In this document: piece after piece, positions 28,612 through 38,330 of the stretch
Layout of the letters: each line of letters starts with the position of its first letter
Numbering within the stretch: position 1 is the first letter of the stretch
Assembly: GCA_026707735.1 (NCBI GenBank)
Contig: JAPOWH010000010.1
Location: 275,315 to 339,314 of the forward strand
Length of the DNA: 64,000 nt
Source: Gammaproteobacteria bacterium
GTDB taxonomy: Bacteria > Pseudomonadota > Gammaproteobacteria > Pseudomonadales > Azotimanducaceae
Reading direction: 5' to 3'
The notes under the pieces: generated by a model
The model's input: only the letters and a program-made list of their open reading frames with translations
The model's database searches: none
Told to the model about the DNA's origin: nothing
Translations under genes and position numbers: made by a program

Positions 28612-30693
28612 ATGGATTCAATAGACCTCGGCGATCCTGCACTCTACATCAATCGCGAACTATCGCTACTAGAATTCAATCGACGTGTTCTAGCTCAAGC
28701 AAAACGAGATTCCTATCCGCTTTTAGAGCGTCTCCGCTACCTTTGCATCGCTAGTTCCAATCTAGACGAGTTCTTCGAAATCAGAGTAGCTGGCTTAAAG
28801 CAGCAGGTCGAGTACGGTTCTGCTCAGAGGGGACCCGACAACCTGTCCCCAGAAGAGCAGTTGACGAGGATTTCTGTAGTAGCGCATGAAATTGTCAACG
28901 AACAGTACGTCGTGCTCAATGACATGCTTTGGCCCGCCCTCCGAAATGAAGGGATTTACTTTCTTAGGAGAGAGGAGTGGAACGATGCGCAAAGAAGATG
29001 GGTAGATGATTACTTTAGAGAGGAATTAGCTCCAATCCTTAGCCCCATGGGCTTGGACCCAGCCCATCCGTTTCCTCGGGTGCTAAACAAGAGCTTGAAC
29101 TTCATAATTCAATTGGATGGTCAAGATGCTTTTGGCCGAAGCGGCGGCATGGCCATTGTGCAGGCTCCACGTGCACTACCTCGAGTTGTGAAACTCCCTC
29201 TCGATGTAGCGGTACACGACTTTGATTTCGTTTTTTTGAGTTCGATCATTCATGCGCACGTGGGTGACCTGTTTCACGGAATGGAGGTTACCGGTTGCCA
29301 TCAATTCCGCGTTACCCGAAATAGCGATTTGTTTGTGGACGAGGAGGAAATAACCGATCTTAGAAGAGCGCTCGAGGGTGAACTGCCAAGCAGACGCTTC
29401 GGCGACGAGGTGCGCTTGGAAATAGACAACTCTTGCGCCGAACCAATTCTTGACTTTCTGAGTTCGCAGTTTGGACTAACAAGCGAGGATGTCTACTTGT
29501 GCAACGGACCGGTAAATCTGATGCGGCTGAGTAGCATTCCGGATTCAATTGATCGACCGGACCTAAAGTTCGCCTCGTTTTCGCCTCGCATTCCAGACAG
29601 ACTGCAACAGTCAGACAATATTTTTAGCGTCATTCGCACACGCGATGTCCTTTTGCACCATCCCTTCGAGTCCTTTGTGCCAGTGCTCGAGTTTCTTCGC
29701 CAAGCCGCCAAAGACCCCGATGTCTTGGCTATACGACAAACCCTCTACCGCACGGGTGCCGATTCGGCTGTCGTAAAGGCGCTGATCGATGCTGCTTCGA
29801 ATGGCAAGGAGGTACTGGTTGTCATCGAGTTGCGAGCACGGTTTGACGAAGCCGACAACATCGAGCTTGCAACCGAATTGCAGGAAGCAGGGGCACAAGT
29901 CGTGTACGGCGTAGTTGGTTACAAGACACACTCCAAGATGATCCTGGTAATCAGACGCGAACGCGAAGGTCTTCGACGATATGTTCACTTGGGCACAGGC
30001 AATTACCACGCAGGAACGGCTCGTGTTTACACGGACTATGGATTGATGACATGTGATCCCGACATGGGTGCTGACGTTGAGCAGTTGTTTCGTCAACTGA
30101 CCTCCACAACTCAGTCCGGCAACCTCAAGAAGGTACTTCAATCACCATTCACGCTGTATGAGACGATTTGCCATTGCATACGGCGCGAAATCGAACATCA
30201 CGAAGCGGGCAGACCGTCAGGCGTTGTTGCCAAGATGAATTCACTTGTGGAACCCGGAGTGATCAAGGAACTATATCGGGCTTCTCAAGCCGGTGTCAAG
30301 ATTCAGCTCATAGTAAGGGGCATGTGTTCTTTACGCCCCGGTGTACAGAACGTTTCCGAGAATATTGAAGTTCGGTCGATCATTGGACGGTTCTTGGAGC
30401 ATGCTCGAGTATTTCGTTTTGAAAACGCCGGGCGTTCAGTAACCTATCTCTCCAGCGCTGACTGGATGGCGCGAAACTTCTTTCGTAGGGTCGAAACTTG
30501 CTATCCCATTGAAGACCCTGAGCTTTCAGGACGCATTGCGCTGCATGGTCTAACCACCTACCTACAGGACAACAGCCAATCTTGGATTCTTCAATCGGAT
30601 GGTTCGTATCGCCCGATGGAGTGCAATGTGTCTGATGCGGATTCTGTTAGCGCACAGAATTCACTCTTGACTCAATTGGCCGAGAGCAGTTAG
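28612..30693 (+). CDS. ppk1: polyphosphate kinase 1
   Basis: 693 residues, full length. Starts with Y-I-N-R-E-L-S-L-L-E-F-N (about 12-23), N-L-D-E-F-F-E-I-R (about 50-58). The phosphohistidine candidate is H440 in Y-K-T-H-S-K-M, followed by H-L-G-T-G-N-Y; the second active-site His is H597 in F-L-E-H-A-R-V, and S-S-A-D-W-M-A-R-N follows. The enzyme reversibly polymerises ATP gamma-phosphates into polyphosphate at the membrane. It faces the exopolyphosphatase gene and the two stop codons interlock (TTAG at 30690-30693). Confidence 0.96.
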   Translation: MDSIDLGDPALYINRELSLLEFNRRVLAQAKRDSYPLLERLRYLCIASSNLDEFFEIRVAGLKQQVEYGSAQRGPDNLSPEEQLTRISVVAHEIVNEQYVVLNDMLWPALRNEGIYFLRREEWNDAQRRWVDDYFREELAPILSPMGLDPAHPFPRVLNKSLNFIIQLDGQDAFGRSGGMAIVQAPRALPRVVKLPLDVAVHDFDFVFLSSIIHAHVGDLFHGMEVTGCHQFRVTRNSDLFVDEEEITDLRRALEGELPSRRFGDEVRLEIDNSCAEPILDFLSSQFGLTSEDVYLCNGPVNLMRLSSIPDSIDRPDLKFASFSPRIPDRLQQSDNIFSVIRTRDVLLHHPFESFVPVLEFLRQAAKDPDVLAIRQTLYRTGADSAVVKALIDAASNGKEVLVVIELRARFDEADNIELATELQEAGAQVVYGVVGYKTHSKMILVIRREREGLRRYVHLGTGNYHAGTARVYTDYGLMTCDPDMGADVEQLFRQLTSTTQSGNLKKVLQSPFTLYETICHCIRREIEHHEAGRPSGVVAKMNSLVEPGVIKELYRASQAGVKIQLIVRGMCSLRPGVQNVSENIEVRSIIGRFLEHARVFRFENAGRSVTYLSSADWMARNFFRRVETCYPIEDPELSGRIALHGLTTYLQDNSQSWILQSDGSYRPMECNVSDADSVSAQNSLLTQLAESS

Positions 30694-32213
30694 TTCATTT
30701 GCGTTTTGATACTCAGCTGGTAGGGTGCTGACTGCAGATACGAGCACTCTTGCTCCAAATCAAGCAGAGTCAGTCGATGTTTCTTGAGCCACTTGCGATC
30801 AAGCACTAGGTGCAAACCCGAATCCACCACGCTCAACCGGCACTTCGGTAGTGACTCGCCTGTGCGATTGCGTTTGAGCAAGACAGCTAGCCTCAACAAT
30901 ATAGTCAGTTTGGCGATTGCCGGATTATCTTGGTCGAAGTCCAGAGGGTACGCTCGTCGATGCCCACGCACCAGCGATGCAAGCACGTGTTGATCTCGCA
31001 GCGAGAATCCTGCCATATCGAAATGCTGAAGCAAATAGCCTCCGTGCTTGTGATATGAGGAGTGCGAAATGTCCATTCCAATTTCGTGGAGTTGGGCGCC
31101 CCATCGCAGGAGTTTCTCGTTGTCGCTGTTTTCCAACCCCCAATCATGTTGGATTTGGTCAAGTAGAAACATCACGGTGTCACAGACTCTCTGTGCGTGG
31201 ACTGTGTCGACGTTGAATCGGACCATCAGGTCCTTTACCGAGCTTTCTCTTATATCTCGATCATGTATGCGACCCAGCAGATCGCTAAGTAATCCTTCGC
31301 GAAGAGCACCATTGGACACTTGCATCGAATCCAGATCTAGCGCATTGAACAGCGCAATCAGGATTGCCAAGCCCCCTGGGAACAGAGGAGCCCGATCAGA
31401 GTTGACGAGCCCGACCATGCGATCAACGTGACCGAGTTTGATGACTTGACCTTGCAGCATTGCCAGAGACTTCTTGGTAATGGTCAATGACGAGTCATGC
31501 GCAATCGCATTGTGCGTTGCTAGTATGGTTCCGCTCGTTCCGACGGCGTACTCGCATTCCAGAGAACGGAATGTTTGCTCGATGGCTTTTAGCTCTTGAA
31601 GCGCATTGTTTGTCGCTCGCTGCATGCGCTTCTCGGTGACTTTGCCGTCGCCAAACCACCGTTCGGTCATTGAAATGCACCCCATGCGAAGACTCTCCAT
31701 CATGCGGGGATGGAATTTCTTGCCAAAGATGACCTCTGTGCTCCCTCCGCCAATATCTACGACGAGCCGACGGTCGGCATCGTCTTCCAGAGATTGCAGG
31801 GCTCCAAGATAGATCAGGCGAGCCTCCTCTCTACCACTAATGATCTCCACTCGCTGACCTAGCAGTCTCTCGGCGGCTTCTATGAACTCGTCACGGTTGA
31901 GCGCCGTTCGTAACGCGTTCGTTCCAACGACTCGGACATTGTGTTTCGGAAGATCTCGAATGCGTTCGCCAATGCGGGCGAGGGCGCGCATCGCGACGGC
32001 CATGGAACGCCGGCTGATGCGATGGGTCAATTCGAGCCCGGCCGCCAATCGAACTACTTCTCGATGTCGGTCAATCACCTGTAAACGCCCAGGTCGATCA
32101 TTTGCGACAATCAGGTGGAAGCTGTTTGATCCCAAGTCGAGCGCAGCGTATGGTTGATCGAGCTGGTCAGCCACGACGCGTTTCTCGGTGAGCAGGGCGG
32201 ACTGCACAGGCAA
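30690..32213 (-). CDS. ppx: exopolyphosphatase / guanosine pentaphosphate phosphohydrolase
   Basis: 507 residues from a TTG at 32213 that has AGGAG seven bases upstream; a GTG at 32243 would add ten residues but falls inside a hairpin. Seen: the ASKHA phosphate-1 motif A-L-D-L-G-S-N-S-F-H (about 25-34), D-I-G-G-G-S-T-E-V (about 147-155), and a C-terminal HD-like helical domain with H-E-I-G-M-D-I-S-H-S-S-Y-H-K-H-G. Ppx removes terminal phosphates from polyphosphate, opposing Ppk1, and the family also attacks pppGpp. Confidence 0.93.
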   Translation of the reverse strand: MPVQSALLTEKRVVADQLDQPYAALDLGSNSFHLIVANDRPGRLQVIDRHREVVRLAAGLELTHRISRRSMAVAMRALARIGERIRDLPKHNVRVVGTNALRTALNRDEFIEAAERLLGQRVEIISGREEARLIYLGALQSLEDDADRRLVVDIGGGSTEVIFGKKFHPRMMESLRMGCISMTERWFGDGKVTEKRMQRATNNALQELKAIEQTFRSLECEYAVGTSGTILATHNAIAHDSSLTITKKSLAMLQGQVIKLGHVDRMVGLVNSDRAPLFPGGLAILIALFNALDLDSMQVSNGALREGLLSDLLGRIHDRDIRESSVKDLMVRFNVDTVHAQRVCDTVMFLLDQIQHDWGLENSDNEKLLRWGAQLHEIGMDISHSSYHKHGGYLLQHFDMAGFSLRDQHVLASLVRGHRRAYPLDFDQDNPAIAKLTILLRLAVLLKRNRTGESLPKCRLSVVDSGLHLVLDRKWLKKHRLTLLDLEQECSYLQSAPYQLSIKTQMN

Positions 32214-32230
32214 AGTCTGGCTCCTATAGC

Positions 32231-32262
32231 AAGACTGCCCCACTTCCAGATAGGGCAGTCTT
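32231..32262 (-). promoter_or_regulatory. perfect 10-bp hairpin just upstream of the ppx ribosome-binding site
   Basis: AAGACTGCCC and GGGCAGTCTT form a 10-bp perfect stem around a 12-base loop. The base of the stem ends six bases before AGGAG (32225-32221). There is no U-run on either side, so it is not a classical terminator. It could act as a 5' leader structure, a translational switch or a protein site. Confidence 0.5.
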
Positions 32263-32614
32263 GAGCAAACTAGCGTACGTTGAAGTACTTGTTAGGCTAC
32301 AGAATAACAGACAAGATGTGCACAATTGAACAGATTGCTAATAGCGGTGGAGAATTTCAAAGCCTATGCAATTGAGAGGGAAGTCTTGTGTACCTCCAAT
32401 GTCGTTCCAACCGAGGGAATCGTCGGCACATGCTTGTCTCTTTCTCGCCAACCAGTCACTGCGGTCGTGAGTGCACGGTGTCGCCCTACAGCAAACGGGG
32501 CACAACCATTGAAATTCATTACTGTTTGCGAATTGAGCTTGCAACAGGCAACTGCAAGCGCACGATTCTGGCAATCGTCGGGCGTCTGAAGGAAGCTCGA
32601 CATTCTTTGAGTCC
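32263..32614. other. 352-bp divergent intergenic region
   Basis: Between ppx and the large permease gene. Short open frames exist on both strands (one minus-strand frame, 32338-32712, is cysteine-rich with C-P-V-C), but none has a good ribosome-binding site or recognisable sequence. I see no RNA gene. Confidence 0.4.
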
Positions 32615-35600
32615 ATGATTTCCATGCTGGCGAAAGTTCGAGCATCAGCGGTTTGTGAAATACGCGTGCACATGGGATCGTCGAGAGTCTGGCTTGTGCT
32701 TGCACTTGGCATTGGTGCAGTTCTCTTGTCCTATTGGACTTTGAGGTACGCGCAGGGCCCCGGATACACTCTCTCAATTTCAGCCCGCCTTTTCGACTCC
32801 AAATTCTTGACTGTGACGTTGGGGCATGCAGTTCTCGTTGTGTTTTATCTCGGTGCAGTATTCCTGGCATGCGACCTCAAATCTAAGGACGCTGCCGTAG
32901 GAATCGGCGAAACCCTTGATGCTCATTCCGTACACAATCACGAACTGCTATTGGGTCGCATCGTGGCTCTATTTCTGCTGACATTCTGTATGGCTAGTGC
33001 GAGCATTGGTGCGTTGCTGATCGTGCAGCGAATAGCCCAGTCGATCGGGGCGCCTGGAGAGACTACGAGCATTTTCGATGCGTTTGCTTTCTTGTTCCTT
33101 GACGCCGGACCGGGTCTTTTGCTGTGGATAGCTGTTGTCTCCCTGTTGGCCGCCAACATTAGAAATCGAGTTGCCGTTGCACTCCTTGGATCCGCGTTGG
33201 TGCTCGTACATTTTTGGTTTACTCAAGCAACGTCTTTGCACATCACAGGGTTTATAGGGGGAGTAGGGCCTGTGTTTCCGGAACTTCCCTCCGAGTTGAT
33301 CCCTTGGACCGAAAATCAGACCTCAACGGTCCTTCACAGGGCGGGAATGATCACTCTTGCAGTGGGGGTTTTGATTGCGGCACTTTCGCTACCTAGTCGC
33401 AGGGACGGGGTTAGTTTGACGTTGAAGTGGTGTCTAGGGACCGCCTTGATCGTAGTTGGCATGACGACACTAGTAGGATTGCTGCGTTCGCATACTGCCG
33501 AACAGAACAAAATCGCCGTTTGGTCGGAGCACCACGCAAAGCACATATTGGAACCGGTTGTCGATGTTGAAAGGATTTCAGGATCCGTCCAAGTGGATCC
33601 TGGAGTGGCAATAGATATGGAGCTTACCTATGACATTCGTCTCCCAGTTGGGAAGGAAGTAGACCAAGTCCTCTTGTCGTTTAATCCCGGAATGGGCATA
33701 GAAACGCTGAAAATAGGGGGAGAGTCAGTTTCGACATATACATTCATACACGGACTGTTGCGAATTCCTATCGAAACCCACCAAATGGGTGAGAGAAGAA
33801 TTGAATTAGAGCTCACGGCGTCTGGGAAACCAGAAAAGCAATTTGGGCATTTGGACGACGATCTAAATTTATGGAGCAATCCGCGTGGGGCGGGATTGCC
33901 TTACATTGCCTTGGGAACGGCAGCCTCCGTGTTTGAGCCGTCATATGTAGCTCTTTTGCCAGACTCACGCTGGCTACCGATGCCAGGGCCCAACTACGGG
34001 GCTAACGACTACTCGAAACGCGCCAGAGACTTTTTCGACGTCGAATTGGAAATTCTTGTTCCGACGGGTTGGACAATTGGAGTTCCTGGCAGGCGGGGCG
34101 AAAGCTCGACAGAGGTGTGGACCACATTTCAAGTGAAACCAAAGGTACCTATACCAAATTTCGCGTTGCTCGCAGCGGATTTTGAAGTCCGATCTCTGCA
34201 AATCGACAATCTGGAGGTTGAACTGCTGATGCACAGGCAGCATGCAAACAATCTGGACTATGCGGCATCGTACGTTCACAGATTGCCCGATCTAATCAAT
34301 CCTGTAACCAAGAGAGCGGCAGAGTACGGTCTAGACTACCCGTTCGACAGATTTTCTCTTGTGGAAATTCCTAATAGCTTGCGGGGCTACTCTGGTGCAT
34401 GGCCGTTCGAGAGTGTCCTGTCGTCGCCAGGAGTGATGATGTTTCGTGAATGGTCGTTGCCCACGGCGAAATTTGAGCGTTTCTTCAATCGCTATCCGCA
34501 ACTTGGCTTACAAATGGAAGATCAGCGCGCTTTCATGGCCATGCATTACTTTCAAGCGTATCTTGACAGTGACCGCTTTGGCGGAAGCTTGAGAAATGAG
34601 CTTTGGCGCAACTTCATCTCGTTTCAGACCCAGCCCACCGGCAAAGGGGCTCAGGCGTTAGAGTTCGTGATACGTCAACTGACTCATTGTGTGCTTATGG
34701 GCTACAACGATCTTGCAATCTGGTACACGTCGAATGTTTTTTCTGCTCCCGACGTCGATCAGCACAATCTAATAAACCGACTTACAAACCGGAGCATCCC
34801 CACAGTTAACACCGGCATTACAGACACAATGCAGTTCTTAGCAACTAAACACTTTCAGGGTCGAAATGTAGGCTGGGAGGCTATGGAGGCTTCTCTGTTA
34901 GACATCAACCTGTTGGACGACGCTGACTTTAGTCGGAGAGTCTTGGCAATGAAGGGTCTGGCAATCTCGACAATGCTTTACGACGCGCTTGGGGAGGAGT
35001 CGGCCGGCAGATTTCTGGGTACTCTGCGTAGTAAGTTTCGGGGTCGAAGCTATACGCTTGAAGACATCGACGCCCTAGCCAAGGAACTTGAGATGCCTGT
35101 TCTAGAGCACCTCGACACATGGATACTGCGTTCCGGTCTTCCGGGATTCACGGTAGAAGATGTGCAACTTCATCAGCTTACAGGAGAAGTTGAGACGGAG
35201 CCATACCTCATTCACATGGTAATCCGAAACAGTGAGCCGACGGCTGGAGTTGTCTCTGTGAGGCCTCTAACCGTATTTGAGCAGCAATCGTATTGGATGC
35301 TGTATCCAATGGGCTCGGCTAAGGCTACTTTGGTGCCGCCCAATTCCTCAGTGACACTGTCGGTGTCGGCGATCCAAGAACCCAAATACATAGCAATTCA
35401 ACCCTACCTTTCCTACAATCGGTCGCAGTGGGAGGTTCCGCTACCCAGTCCAACAGTTGGACTTCCAAGCCCGGAAAACGGAACTAGAGCTGATTCTGCA
35501 GGGTACTCGGAAGAGCAATTCCGCGAGATTGTGGTAGATGATCTTGATTCATCGTTTTCTGTGGCGAACAACACGTTGCAGCCTCCAGGTTTCTTGCTGG

Positions 35601-36115
35601 TTAATTTGTTACGTCCCGGCACCATGTCGAAGCCAGACTATGATCAAGGATTGCCCAAGTATGAATTCTTGACCACGGAACCGCAAATCTGGTCTAGAAG
35701 CAACTTGTCGGGAGCACATGGCAAATACCGACGAACAACCGCGGTCGGGATTGGATCGGCATCTGGAGGGTGGGCGAGGTTTGAGTCCAGCCTGCCAGAA
35801 TCTGGCGAGTGGAAGCTGCACTACCACTTGCCTCTTGAGCCGCGGCAAGCAGAAAACTACGAAACGATGTATTTGACCTACATGGGAGAAGCAGCTGCAA
35901 AGTCGCAACCGTGGGGAAAGCAAGGAAGCTACCAGATTCGAATACTGCAACGTTCGGGCGTCCAAGAAGTGACATTTGATGCTGCCTTGGGCCATTTGGG
36001 ATGGAACGACTTGGGGACTTACAGTCTCGAGGAAGGACCAACTACGGTCGAAGTCTCTAACGAGTCCGACGGTACCTTTGTCTACGCGGATGCCGTAAAG
36101 TGGATTCCTCGCTAA
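32615..36115 (+). CDS. ABC-2-type permease fused to an inactive-looking M1-peptidase-like domain and a golvesin-like domain
   Basis: 1166 residues. Residues of about 20-300 contain at least six hydrophobic segments in an ABC-2 permease arrangement. Residues of about 310-860 resemble the periplasmic M1 aminopeptidase-like part of permease/peptidase fusions, with F-S-L-V-E-I-P-N and W-P-F-E-S-V-L-S-S-P-G near 590-610, but I find no H-E-x-x-H zinc motif. Residues of about 1020-1166 look like a golvesin/Xly-type carbohydrate-binding module (A-V-G-I-G-S-A-S-G-G-W-A-R-F-E, and F-V-Y-A-D-A-V-K-W-I-P at the end). No ABC ATPase is adjacent; the only one in the window is at 44005. Likely an envelope protein with a large periplasmic part. 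Function unknown. Confidence 0.65.
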   Translation: MISMLAKVRASAVCEIRVHMGSSRVWLVLALGIGAVLLSYWTLRYAQGPGYTLSISARLFDSKFLTVTLGHAVLVVFYLGAVFLACDLKSKDAAVGIGETLDAHSVHNHELLLGRIVALFLLTFCMASASIGALLIVQRIAQSIGAPGETTSIFDAFAFLFLDAGPGLLLWIAVVSLLAANIRNRVAVALLGSALVLVHFWFTQATSLHITGFIGGVGPVFPELPSELIPWTENQTSTVLHRAGMITLAVGVLIAALSLPSRRDGVSLTLKWCLGTALIVVGMTTLVGLLRSHTAEQNKIAVWSEHHAKHILEPVVDVERISGSVQVDPGVAIDMELTYDIRLPVGKEVDQVLLSFNPGMGIETLKIGGESVSTYTFIHGLLRIPIETHQMGERRIELELTASGKPEKQFGHLDDDLNLWSNPRGAGLPYIALGTAASVFEPSYVALLPDSRWLPMPGPNYGANDYSKRARDFFDVELEILVPTGWTIGVPGRRGESSTEVWTTFQVKPKVPIPNFALLAADFEVRSLQIDNLEVELLMHRQHANNLDYAASYVHRLPDLINPVTKRAAEYGLDYPFDRFSLVEIPNSLRGYSGAWPFESVLSSPGVMMFREWSLPTAKFERFFNRYPQLGLQMEDQRAFMAMHYFQAYLDSDRFGGSLRNELWRNFISFQTQPTGKGAQALEFVIRQLTHCVLMGYNDLAIWYTSNVFSAPDVDQHNLINRLTNRSIPTVNTGITDTMQFLATKHFQGRNVGWEAMEASLLDINLLDDADFSRRVLAMKGLAISTMLYDALGEESAGRFLGTLRSKFRGRSYTLEDIDALAKELEMPVLEHLDTWILRSGLPGFTVEDVQLHQLTGEVETEPYLIHMVIRNSEPTAGVVSVRPLTVFEQQSYWMLYPMGSAKATLVPPNSSVTLSVSAIQEPKYIAIQPYLSYNRSQWEVPLPSPTVGLPSPENGTRADSAGYSEEQFREIVVDDLDSSFSVANNTLQPPGFLLVNLLRPGTMSKPDYDQGLPKYEFLTTEPQIWSRSNLSGAHGKYRRTTAVGIGSASGGWARFESSLPESGEWKLHYHLPLEPRQAENYETMYLTYMGEAAAKSQPWGKQGSYQIRILQRSGVQEVTFDAALGHLGWNDLGTYSLEEGPTTVEVSNESDGTFVYADAVKWIPR

Positions 36116-36216
36116 CCCACATGCTGCGCTTGGACTTTTGTAAAGGCTGATCGCCGAGGAAATCTAGGTCAATGAATTGCAACATTCTCGAAGTCGCCTC
36201 TACTGCTCGGCACGAC

Positions 36217-37101
36217 ATGAAAATTCCAATGAAAAGATTCTGGCTAGCTGCTACAGCCGTTTTCTTAGCCTACTGCGGCTCCTTTGATGCAAAGGAACTT
36301 CGCGTTGCGGCGTGGAATTTGGAACACCTCAATGCGAACGGCGAAGAAGGATGCATTACGCGAACACAAGCGGACTACGACAACATTGCTGCTACAGTGA
36401 ACAAAATGCAATTTGACGTAGTTGCCATTCAGGAAGTCAAGGATGAAGCTGCGGCACGGCGAGTGTTCTCTAGTGATGAATGGGAAATTGAATTGTCGAA
36501 GCGACCGCCCATGAAGGACCTGCGTGAGTGCTGGGGTCTGCCGGGACGTTACCTGCGACACCTTGGTACCGGTTTTGCAATACGGAAAGGAATCTCCTAT
36601 CGTCGCAATCCCGATTTTGAAGTCTTGGGACTAGATGATGACTTTCAGAGGTGGGGCACGGACATAACTCTTCTCGAAGGGGCAGAAGTTCGATTGCTTT
36701 CTGTACATCTCAGATCCGGCTGTTGGGGCGCTGAACAAGACGAAGACGACGAACGAAACGAAACCTGCCAAACGCTTCGACAACAGATTGAAAAACTTTC
36801 CGAGTGGCGCGACGAACGCTTGTCTGAGAAAGTGCCATTTCTGATATTGGGGGATTTCAATCGAAGATTGGCTGTGACTGATGATTGGGCGTGGAGCATT
36901 TTGACGTCAACCGAGAGTTCTCTGCACTTGGTCACGGCAAGTGTAGAGACACAGTGCGACCCGCGATTCGACGAATTGATTGACCACATTGTGGCGGATT
37001 CTTCAGCTGCAAAGCTTGTCGTAGAGAACAGCACGTCCGAAGGACCGCGCATTGGCGAGCACCCAGATCATTGTGCAGTGTCAACCATCATTCAGCTTTA
37101 G
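36217..37101 (+). CDS. exported endonuclease/exonuclease/phosphatase (EEP) family hydrolase
   Basis: 294 residues from ATG 36217, chosen because it gives a normal signal peptide (M-K-R-F-W-L-A-A-T-A-V-F-L-A); ATG 36172 would add 15 residues. Catalytic landmarks of the DNase I-like fold: A-W-N-L-E-H (Asn and Glu), I-Q-E-V, L-L-S-V-H-L-R-S, G-D-F-N-R-R, and H-P-D-H-C-A-V at the C-terminus. These coordinate a divalent metal for phosphodiester or phosphomonoester cleavage. Being periplasmic, it may act on extracellular nucleic acid or phospholipid head groups. It follows the permease fusion by about 100 bp. Confidence 0.85.
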   Translation: MKIPMKRFWLAATAVFLAYCGSFDAKELRVAAWNLEHLNANGEEGCITRTQADYDNIAATVNKMQFDVVAIQEVKDEAAARRVFSSDEWEIELSKRPPMKDLRECWGLPGRYLRHLGTGFAIRKGISYRRNPDFEVLGLDDDFQRWGTDITLLEGAEVRLLSVHLRSGCWGAEQDEDDERNETCQTLRQQIEKLSEWRDERLSEKVPFLILGDFNRRLAVTDDWAWSILTSTESSLHLVTASVETQCDPRFDELIDHIVADSSAAKLVVENSTSEGPRIGEHPDHCAVSTIIQL

Positions 37102-37212
37102 ATGAGGTGGACAATGGATTGCAATTGACACAGTGGAGTTTCCGTCTAGGAAATTCGAAACTGCTCCAGTCGAACTCCGTAGTCGTCGTACAAGTCTGGT
37201 TGTTTTCTAAGC

Positions 37213-38319
37213 GTGCGCCGCAGTAAAACCGTATTTGAGTATATGAATCAGAACATTAGTCGAAAGAAAACCGAGCTGTTTTCTTGGCAAGTTTCCCAAT
37301 CTATTGCTGCAGCAATGAATTGCAGCCTATCGCTTATTGGCGACCGGCTGGGCTTGTATCGAAAGCTCAATGAATGTGGCCCATCGAGCAGCGAGAGTTT
37401 GGCGAAAGCAATTGGTTTGAATGAGCGCTGGGTTCGAGAGTGGTTACGTCACCAGGCTTGTGCCAGACAGCTTGAGTACGATCCATCGACTAATGAGTTT
37501 TCCATCTCTGCGGAAGCCTACGAGGTTCTATGCAATAGGGACAGTCCATACTACTTTGCATCAGGATTCGCGGTATACGACATTCTTCACCGATCCGTCG
37601 ACAGGCTTCCCAATGCATTTCGTACTGGGCTTGGATTGAGCTACGACGACCACGGTCCAGGATGCGCCCACGCTATTGAAAGCCTGAACAACTTCGTTCC
37701 TCGTTTTTTGTTGGTAGCCAAAATACTGCCGGAAATGGATGGCCTTTGCGAACAACTGGAGAAGGGAATACGCGTTGCTGACGTAGGTTGTGGAGCAGGA
37801 GTCGCCCTACTCAACATGGCGAAGGAGTATCCAAACTCCCAATTTTTCGGATATGAAATTTCTGAACACGCGCTCGCTAGAGCTAGAGAGAATCTTTCTC
37901 AGGCACCCGTTGCAAATGTTTCAATTTGCGACGTCAACGAGAATCCTCTACCAACGGATCAGTCGTTCGACTTAATCTGCACTTTCGACGTCGTCCATGA
38001 CGTTCCATTTCCTGCACAACTACTGACGGACCTTCGGAATGCCATTCGGCCTGACGGTAGGTGGTTGTGTTCCGATATTCGGTCGTTTCCAACGTTTGCA
38101 GAAAATCTGGCGGACAATCCCAGCGCTTTTCTCATGTATGGTTTTTCTCTCCTTGTTTGCATGTCGTCGGCGATGTCAACGCCGAACGGAGCGGGCCTAG
38201 GAACGCTTGGGTTCAATGAACAAGTGGCACGAAAAATGGCTGCCGAGGCCGGTTTCGGGCGATTTCGCAAGCTTGAATACGAAAATGCCACAAATTCTTA
38301 CTACGAGATCCGACCTTAG
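37213..38319 (+). CDS. class I SAM-dependent methyltransferase with N-terminal winged-helix domain
   Basis: 368 residues from GTG 37213; ATG 37243 is an alternative. Residues of about 25-110 form a winged-helix or dimerisation domain (G-D-R-L-G-L-Y, L-N-E-R-W-V-R-E-W-L). The catalytic domain has V-A-D-V-G-C-G-A-G-V-A (about 193-203), F-F-G-Y-E-I-S (about 215), and I-C-T-F-D-V-V-H-D-V near 257. The architecture resembles O-methyltransferases and Rv2258c-like proteins. Substrate unknown. It sits 11 bp before the ankyrin gene, implying co-transcription. Confidence 0.82.
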   Translation: MRRSKTVFEYMNQNISRKKTELFSWQVSQSIAAAMNCSLSLIGDRLGLYRKLNECGPSSSESLAKAIGLNERWVREWLRHQACARQLEYDPSTNEFSISAEAYEVLCNRDSPYYFASGFAVYDILHRSVDRLPNAFRTGLGLSYDDHGPGCAHAIESLNNFVPRFLLVAKILPEMDGLCEQLEKGIRVADVGCGAGVALLNMAKEYPNSQFFGYEISEHALARARENLSQAPVANVSICDVNENPLPTDQSFDLICTFDVVHDVPFPAQLLTDLRNAIRPDGRWLCSDIRSFPTFAENLADNPSAFLMYGFSLLVCMSSAMSTPNGAGLGTLGFNEQVARKMAAEAGFGRFRKLEYENATNSYYEIRP

Positions 38320-38330
38320 GTGTAGGGCAA

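Noticed and set aside
32338..32712. cysteine-rich minus-strand frame with C-P-V-C in the ppx/permease intergenic region
   Set aside because: It overlaps the start of the 1166-residue gene, lacks a ribosome-binding site and matches no zinc-finger family I recognise. Left as an unproven possibility.
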